64,000 nt of DNA from CAXNKH01 sp049296795 (lineage in GTDB: Bacteria; Pseudomonadota; Gammaproteobacteria; Burkholderiales; Burkholderiaceae_C). A model generated the notes under the pieces. It searched no databases. It saw only the letters and a list, made by a program, of their open reading frames with translations, and had not been told where the DNA came from. This document shows, in pieces, positions 60,152-64,000 of the stretch (position 1 is the first letter of the stretch; each line of letters begins with the position of its first letter). The stretch is taken from assembly GCA_049296795.1 (NCBI GenBank), contig JBAQTC010000006.1, positions 1 to 64,000 on the forward strand, read 5' to 3'. A program made the translations under genes and the position numbers.

Positions 60152-60799
60152 TGGGGCGGCCGGCTGGCTACCCGGCTGAACCGGCATAGGCGAACTCAGG
60201 CTGCCGTCATTTCGGCGCAACGCGTTGCCTTCGATGATGACTTTCTCACCCACGGCGACCGAACTCATTTGCTCGACCATGCGGCTGGAGCCATCGTCCA
60301 TTTGCATCCTGATTTGATAGACGAGCACTTTTTTCATTTTCTTCTCCGCCGTATTGCCAGCCCAACCGCCGCCAACCGCGCCCAAAACGGTGGTGGCCGT
60401 GCGGCCGCTTCCACTGCCAATTTGGTTACCAACCAAGGCTCCCAACACGCCACCGGCCACCGCGCCCAGCCCGCTCGCAGCTCCTTCCCGCTCAACGGCG
60501 GTAACAGCAATCACCGTCCCGCAATGGGCACACAGCGGCTTGACGCTGGCAACCACTGCTGGCGTTGCAGGTACTACGGCCTTGCTCGGCCTGTCCTTGG
60601 CCATCGACTCCTTCTCCACCACCGACCCCGCTCTGGGTGGCGCCGACATCAAGGCCTGCTCCGGCCCCATGGTTTGAGGTTGCTGGAACAGCAAAATACC
60701 ACCGAGTGCGAGCACCGCAACACCTAGCACGGCAGCCACAACGACCCAAGATTGGTCGGCTGCACCAGAACCCGGCATTTTTTCAAGCTTGGTTTTCAT
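60128..60799 (-). CDS. Glycine-zipper 2TM-domain envelope protein (paralogue)
   Basis: 223 residues with one membrane anchor near the N-terminus (WVVVAAVLGVAVLALGGILLF), a variable linker, a CAHCGTVIAVTAVE CxxC motif, a glycine zipper (GAVAGGVLGALVGNQIGSGSG, AVGGGWAGNTAEKK) and a small C-terminal domain with an Ala/Pro tail. AAGGAG lies 5 nt before ATG 60799. Same domain order as the protein at 40211-40831. Confidence 0.84.
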   Translation of the reverse strand: MKTKLEKMPGSGAADQSWVVVAAVLGVAVLALGGILLFQQPQTMGPEQALMSAPPRAGSVVEKESMAKDRPSKAVVPATPAVVASVKPLCAHCGTVIAVTAVEREGAASGLGAVAGGVLGALVGNQIGSGSGRTATTVLGAVGGGWAGNTAEKKMKKVLVYQIRMQMDDGSSRMVEQMSSVAVGEKVIIEGNALRRNDGSLSSPMPVQPGSQPAAPSAPAGAG

Positions 60800-60929
60800 C
60801 ACAGCTCCTTGAACGGGACCACAAACTGGGCCCCTGACTCTTGCAGTATCGACAAGCCATCTGAAAACTTCAAAGATCGACCCTAGCGGGGCTGGTATTT
60901 CCAGCTCAACATGCTTTTACTAAAGGGGT

Positions 60930-62285
60930 ATGACAACGCTGCGCGGATTTTGTTGGGCTGGGTTGATGCTGCTGACCTTGTCAGGGCAGGCCTCGCCTGT
61001 GCCGGTGTTGCAACTCCAAGATGCCATCGGTCCAGCCAGCGCCGATTACATCGTTCGCGGGATTGCCAAAGCGGCCAAAGCCCAAGCGCCCCTGCTGGTG
61101 ATCGAACTCGACACCCCTGGCGGACTGGACACTTCGATGCGGCAAATCATCCAGGCTATTCTGGCCTCCCCGGTCGCGGTTGCCGTTTATGTTCGACCCG
61201 AAGGCGCGCGCGCCGCCAGCGCCGGAACTTACATTTTGTATGCGGCCCATATTGCCGCCATGGCGCCGGCCACAACGCTCGGCGCCGCAACGCCCGTGGC
61301 CATTGCTATGCCCGGCAGCGGGGTCAAGCCTGCACCTGCGCCACACCCGGGCTTGGAGGCACCAGCCGACAAAACCAAGAACAGCGATACCCTGAGCACC
61401 AAGCAGATCAATGATGCGGCCGCTTTGATTCGCGGCTTGGCTCAAATGCATGGGCGCAACGCAGTCTGGGCCGAACGTGCCGTGCGTGAGGCCGTCAGCC
61501 TGACGGCCAACGAGGCTTTGAAAGACAAAGTGATCGACATGATTGCCAAAGACCTGGACGATCTGCTGACACAAATCGATGGCCGGACAGTGCAACTCGT
61601 TGGCGTGCCAACCCAACTCATGACCCGTGGCCTAGCGTTTCAGGTCCAGCCGCCTGACTGGCGGCATCGTTTGCTCTCGATCATCAGCCAGCCGAGCATG
61701 GCGATGCTGCTCATGATGCTGGGTGTTTATGCCTTGCTGTTCGAACTCGCCTCGCCCAGCTTCGGCGTGGCTGGTGTGGTTGGCGCCATCTGCTTGTTAT
61801 TGGCCTTGTTTGCTCTGCAGATGTTACCCATCAATTACGCCGGCCTTGCTTTGCTGCTGCTGGCCGTTGCCTTGTTCGTGGCCGAGCTGATGGCGCCAAG
61901 TTTTGGACTACTGGGCGCTGGCGGCATCTTGGCCTTTGTCATCGGCGGAATGTTGTTGTTTGACAACGAGCTGCCCGGTTTCGGTGTGCCCCTGTCGTTA
62001 TTGATGGGCTTGGCCTTGCTGTCGGGCGCATTGGTCATATTCGGCGGTGGTTTGGCCCTCAAGCTACGCCGTCGCCCCGTGATCCAGGAAAGCTGGGTCG
62101 GTGCCTGCGGCGTGATGCTGGAGGTCGGCGACCAACAGTGGGTCGAAGTCTTGGGTGAACGATGGCGCGTGAGCAGCCCTTCACCCATGTACGTCGGACA
62201 AACGGTCCGCGTGACCGGTCGCAAAGGAATGACGCTGGAAGTGCAAGTCGACAACGCGCTAATGACGAAAGGAAATCCATCATGA
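60930..62285 (+). CDS. NfeD-family membrane serine protease
   Basis: 451 residues. A signal-like N-terminus, then a ClpP-like protease domain with nucleophile region EGARAASAGTYI and VIELDTPGG, four to five membrane segments from about residue 235, and a C-terminal OB-fold-like domain. Members clip stomatin/slipin proteins. The next gene is a slipin overlapping by ATGA (62282-62285), matching the known pair. Confidence 0.92.
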   Translation: MTTLRGFCWAGLMLLTLSGQASPVPVLQLQDAIGPASADYIVRGIAKAAKAQAPLLVIELDTPGGLDTSMRQIIQAILASPVAVAVYVRPEGARAASAGTYILYAAHIAAMAPATTLGAATPVAIAMPGSGVKPAPAPHPGLEAPADKTKNSDTLSTKQINDAAALIRGLAQMHGRNAVWAERAVREAVSLTANEALKDKVIDMIAKDLDDLLTQIDGRTVQLVGVPTQLMTRGLAFQVQPPDWRHRLLSIISQPSMAMLLMMLGVYALLFELASPSFGVAGVVGAICLLLALFALQMLPINYAGLALLLLAVALFVAELMAPSFGLLGAGGILAFVIGGMLLFDNELPGFGVPLSLLMGLALLSGALVIFGGGLALKLRRRPVIQESWVGACGVMLEVGDQQWVEVLGERWRVSSPSPMYVGQTVRVTGRKGMTLEVQVDNALMTKGNPS

Positions 62286-63061
62286 ACATCTCTCTTAATT
62301 TGGACTTGGTCAATGTCTTGTTCCCCTTGCTGTTGTTCGGGGTAGCGCTGTTTGTCAGTTCCGTTCGGATACTGCGGGAATACGAACGCGCCGTGGTGTT
62401 TCAGCTCGGGCGTTTTTGGAAAGTCAAAGGGCCAGGACTGGTGTTACTGATTCCGGGTATCCAAAAAATGGTACGGGTGGATTTGCGGGTTATCACCATG
62501 GACGTCGAACCACAAGATGTAATTTCGCGCGATAACGTTTCGGTCAAAGTCAATGCCGTTGTGTTTTTCCGCGTGGTTGATCCGGAAAAAGCCATTATTC
62601 AGGTTGAGAACTACCTGATGGCCACCAGTCAACTGGCACAAACCACGTTGCGTGTGGTGCTGGGCAAACACGAACTCGATGAGATGCTGGCCGAGCGCGA
62701 GCGGCTCAATCTTGATTTGCAACGCATTCTTGACGCCCAGACCGATGGCTGGGGCATCAAGGTCACCAATGTCGAAATCAAGCACGTTGACCTGAACGAA
62801 TCCATGATTCGCGCCATTGCGCGTCAAGCCGAAGCTGAGCGTGAACGGCGCGCCAAAGTCATTCATGCCGAGGGCGAAAAACAAGCTGCTGCTGCGCTGC
62901 TGGAAGCGGCTCGCACCCTGGCGCAACAACCCGAAGCCATGCAGCTGCGCTACTTGCAAACCATGACACAGGTAGCCGGCGACAAAACCTCGACCTTGGT
63001 GTTCCCGTTGCCGATGGACCTGCTTGGCCCACTCCTGAACAAAGGGGTAGGGCGAACTTGA
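62282..63061 (+). CDS. Slipin (stomatin/SPFH-domain protein)
   Basis: 259 residues. One N-terminal membrane segment (VLFPLLLFGVALFVSSVRIL), then an SPFH domain with EYERAVVFQLGRFWKVKGPGL (in parts), DVISRDNVSVKVNAVVFFRV and RAIARQAEAERERRAKVIHAEGEKQ coiled coil. Substrate and partner of the NfeD protease; organises membrane microdomains. The start at 62282 overlaps the nfeD stop. Confidence 0.94.
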   Translation: MNISLNLDLVNVLFPLLLFGVALFVSSVRILREYERAVVFQLGRFWKVKGPGLVLLIPGIQKMVRVDLRVITMDVEPQDVISRDNVSVKVNAVVFFRVVDPEKAIIQVENYLMATSQLAQTTLRVVLGKHELDEMLAERERLNLDLQRILDAQTDGWGIKVTNVEIKHVDLNESMIRAIARQAEAERERRAKVIHAEGEKQAAAALLEAARTLAQQPEAMQLRYLQTMTQVAGDKTSTLVFPLPMDLLGPLLNKGVGRT

Positions 63062-63099
63062 GCGGCCGATTCAGCGCGCCAAGCCAGCTCAGCAGGCGT

Positions 63100-64000
63100 T
63101 CAAAGATTTGGCGCCAACAAGCGTTGGAGATGTTCCTGTTTCAGTCCTCGGCGTGCCGACTGGTCTTGCAGTTGGTCTTGGCCAATCCGGCCCACATTGA
63201 AATAACTGGACTGCGGATGCGCCAGATAAAAACCGCTGACACTGGCCGCCGGTAACATGGCCAAACTCTCGGTCAGCGTCATGCCGATTTCGTCGCATTG
63301 CAACACATCAAACATCGCTTGCTTGACGCTGTGATCCGGGCAAGCGGGGTAGCCCGGGGCTGGCCGAATACCCTGGTATTTTTCATCAATCAATTGCTCC
63401 AAGCTCAGTTGTTCCTGCGCCGCATAACCCCATAAATCGGTGCGAACCCGCTGGTGCAGGCATTCGGCAAAGGCTTCGGCCAGCCGGTCAGCCAAGGCTT
63501 TGAGCATGATGGCTGAATAATCGTCGTGGTCATCCATGAAATTCTTTTCCTGTCGCTCGACGCCAAGTCCTGCGGTCACAGCAAACATTCCCACATAGTC
63601 CGGCGCCTGCCCTTTTGGTGCCACGAAATCGGCCAGGCAACGACTGGGCCGCATGACGCCGTCGATTTCCTGTTTTTCGCTTTGCTGGCGCAAGCCGAAC
63701 CAAGTCAGCGCCAGCTGCTTGCGCGACTCATCGGTGTAGAGTTCGATGTCATCAACGACGCTGTTGGCCGGGTACAACCCCACAACAGCATTGGCACTCA
63801 ACCAGCGCCCCTCGATCAAGCGCTTGAGCATGGTCTGGGCATCGGCATAGACCCTAACCGCTTCGCTGCCCACCACCTCGTCGCGCAGAATCGCCGGGAA
63901 TGGCCCGGCCAAGTCCCAAGTCTGGAAAAATGGCCCCCAGTCGATATATTTCGCCAGCTCGGTCAAGTCAAAGTTTTTGAACATGCGACGACCTAGAAAT
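63100..64000 (-). CDS. metH: Methionine synthase MetH, C-terminal part (runs off right edge)
   Basis: Cobalamin-dependent methionine synthase, AdoMet-binding reactivation domain only. The frame is open to position 64000 (FLGRRMFKNFDL continues the usual MetH sequence), so the Met at 63984 is internal. Family signatures: DWGPFFQTWDLAG, RPAPGYPACPDHSVK (AdoMet site) and SGFYLAHPQSSYFNVGRIGQDQ. The C-terminus PNL is near the normal end. Confidence 0.94.
   Translation of the reverse strand, partial: FLGRRMFKNFDLTELAKYIDWGPFFQTWDLAGPFPAILRDEVVGSEAVRVYADAQTMLKRLIEGRWLSANAVVGLYPANSVVDDIELYTDESRKQLALTWFGLRQQSEKQEIDGVMRPSRCLADFVAPKGQAPDYVGMFAVTAGLGVERQEKNFMDDHDDYSAIMLKALADRLAEAFAECLHQRVRTDLWGYAAQEQLSLEQLIDEKYQGIRPAPGYPACPDHSVKQAMFDVLQCDEIGMTLTESLAMLPAASVSGFYLAHPQSSYFNVGRIGQDQLQDQSARRGLKQEHLQRLLAPNL

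Noticed and set aside
1..64000. CRISPR array, prophage, toxin-antitoxin or defence island
   Set aside because: No regularly spaced direct repeats and no cas, phage structural, integrase or toxin-like genes were seen. All genes fit housekeeping or metabolic roles.

Overview
The window reads as an ordinary, gene-dense chromosomal segment of a betaproteobacterium of the order Burkholderiales, most likely Comamonadaceae (Rhodoferax/Polaromonas-like). The basis is the str operon order rpsL-rpsG-fusA-tuf, the metal-site type of HemB, the ilvE / zinc-finger / waaF order, the TorF-porin / glnK / amtB order, and the overall protein style. Base composition looks high-GC and even. I see no prophage, CRISPR array, rRNA or tRNA gene, integrase or transposase gene. 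Genus is inference.

Layout. 0-3.8 kb: str operon on the minus strand (promoter near 3.8 kb; rpsL, rpsG, fusA, start of tuf). 3.8-9.5 kb: PBP5-type carboxypeptidase, an alpha/beta-hydrolase with a 2Fe-2S ferredoxin-like protein, a VanZ-like membrane protein and hemJ facing hemB, then a dienelactone hydrolase. 9.5-15.7 kb: a catabolic block (2-hydroxychromene-2-carboxylate isomerase-like protein, SDR, MmgE/PrpD, mmsA, GMC alcohol oxidoreductase). 15.7-20.2 kb: mreB-mreC-mreD-mrdA elongasome operon with no rodA after it. 20.4-23.7 kb: gatC-gatA-gatB. 23.7-26.7 kb: a DUF4124 protein, pyrE, xth and a VOC protein. 26.7-30 kb: a stand-alone aceE-type E1 divergent from an Lrp/AsnC regulator. 30.4-34 kb: an IlvD/Edd dehydratase / RraA-like aldolase / 2-hydroxyacid dehydrogenase operon. 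34-41 kb: M48 protease, ampG, an NMO-type flavoprotein, then waaF / zf-CHCC / ilvE and small membrane proteins. 41-49.8 kb: radA, a Bug receptor, a hydratase, panE, two EamA transporters, alr and lplT. 49.8-53 kb: glcF, glcE and a galM-like gene. 53-56 kb: amtB, glnK and the TorF porin. 56-64 kb: comM, two MFS permeases, a glycine-zipper protein, nfeD, slipin and the 3' end of metH.

The most interesting signals are not in the gene list. (1) The 202-bp gap between the TorF porin and comM carries a near-consensus sigma-54 promoter and an NtrC-like enhancer pointing at TorF-glnK-amtB. Wedged between them is a perfect LexA-type box over a -10 element pointing at comM, followed by a terminator-like hairpin in the comM leader. 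(2) A 181-bp element with imperfect ~20-bp terminal inverted repeats, an internal hairpin and a 6-bp flanking direct repeat lies between two convergent genes and supplies both stop codons. (3) A perfect 21-bp inverted repeat of REP type has become part of the waaF initiation region and coding sequence. (4) The divergent pyrE and xth genes appear to have interlocked ribosome-binding sites and start codons.

No obviously new multi-gene defence or secretion system is present. The best candidates for undescribed metabolism are the PrpD-mmsA-GMC block and the dehydratase/RraA/dehydrogenase operon.
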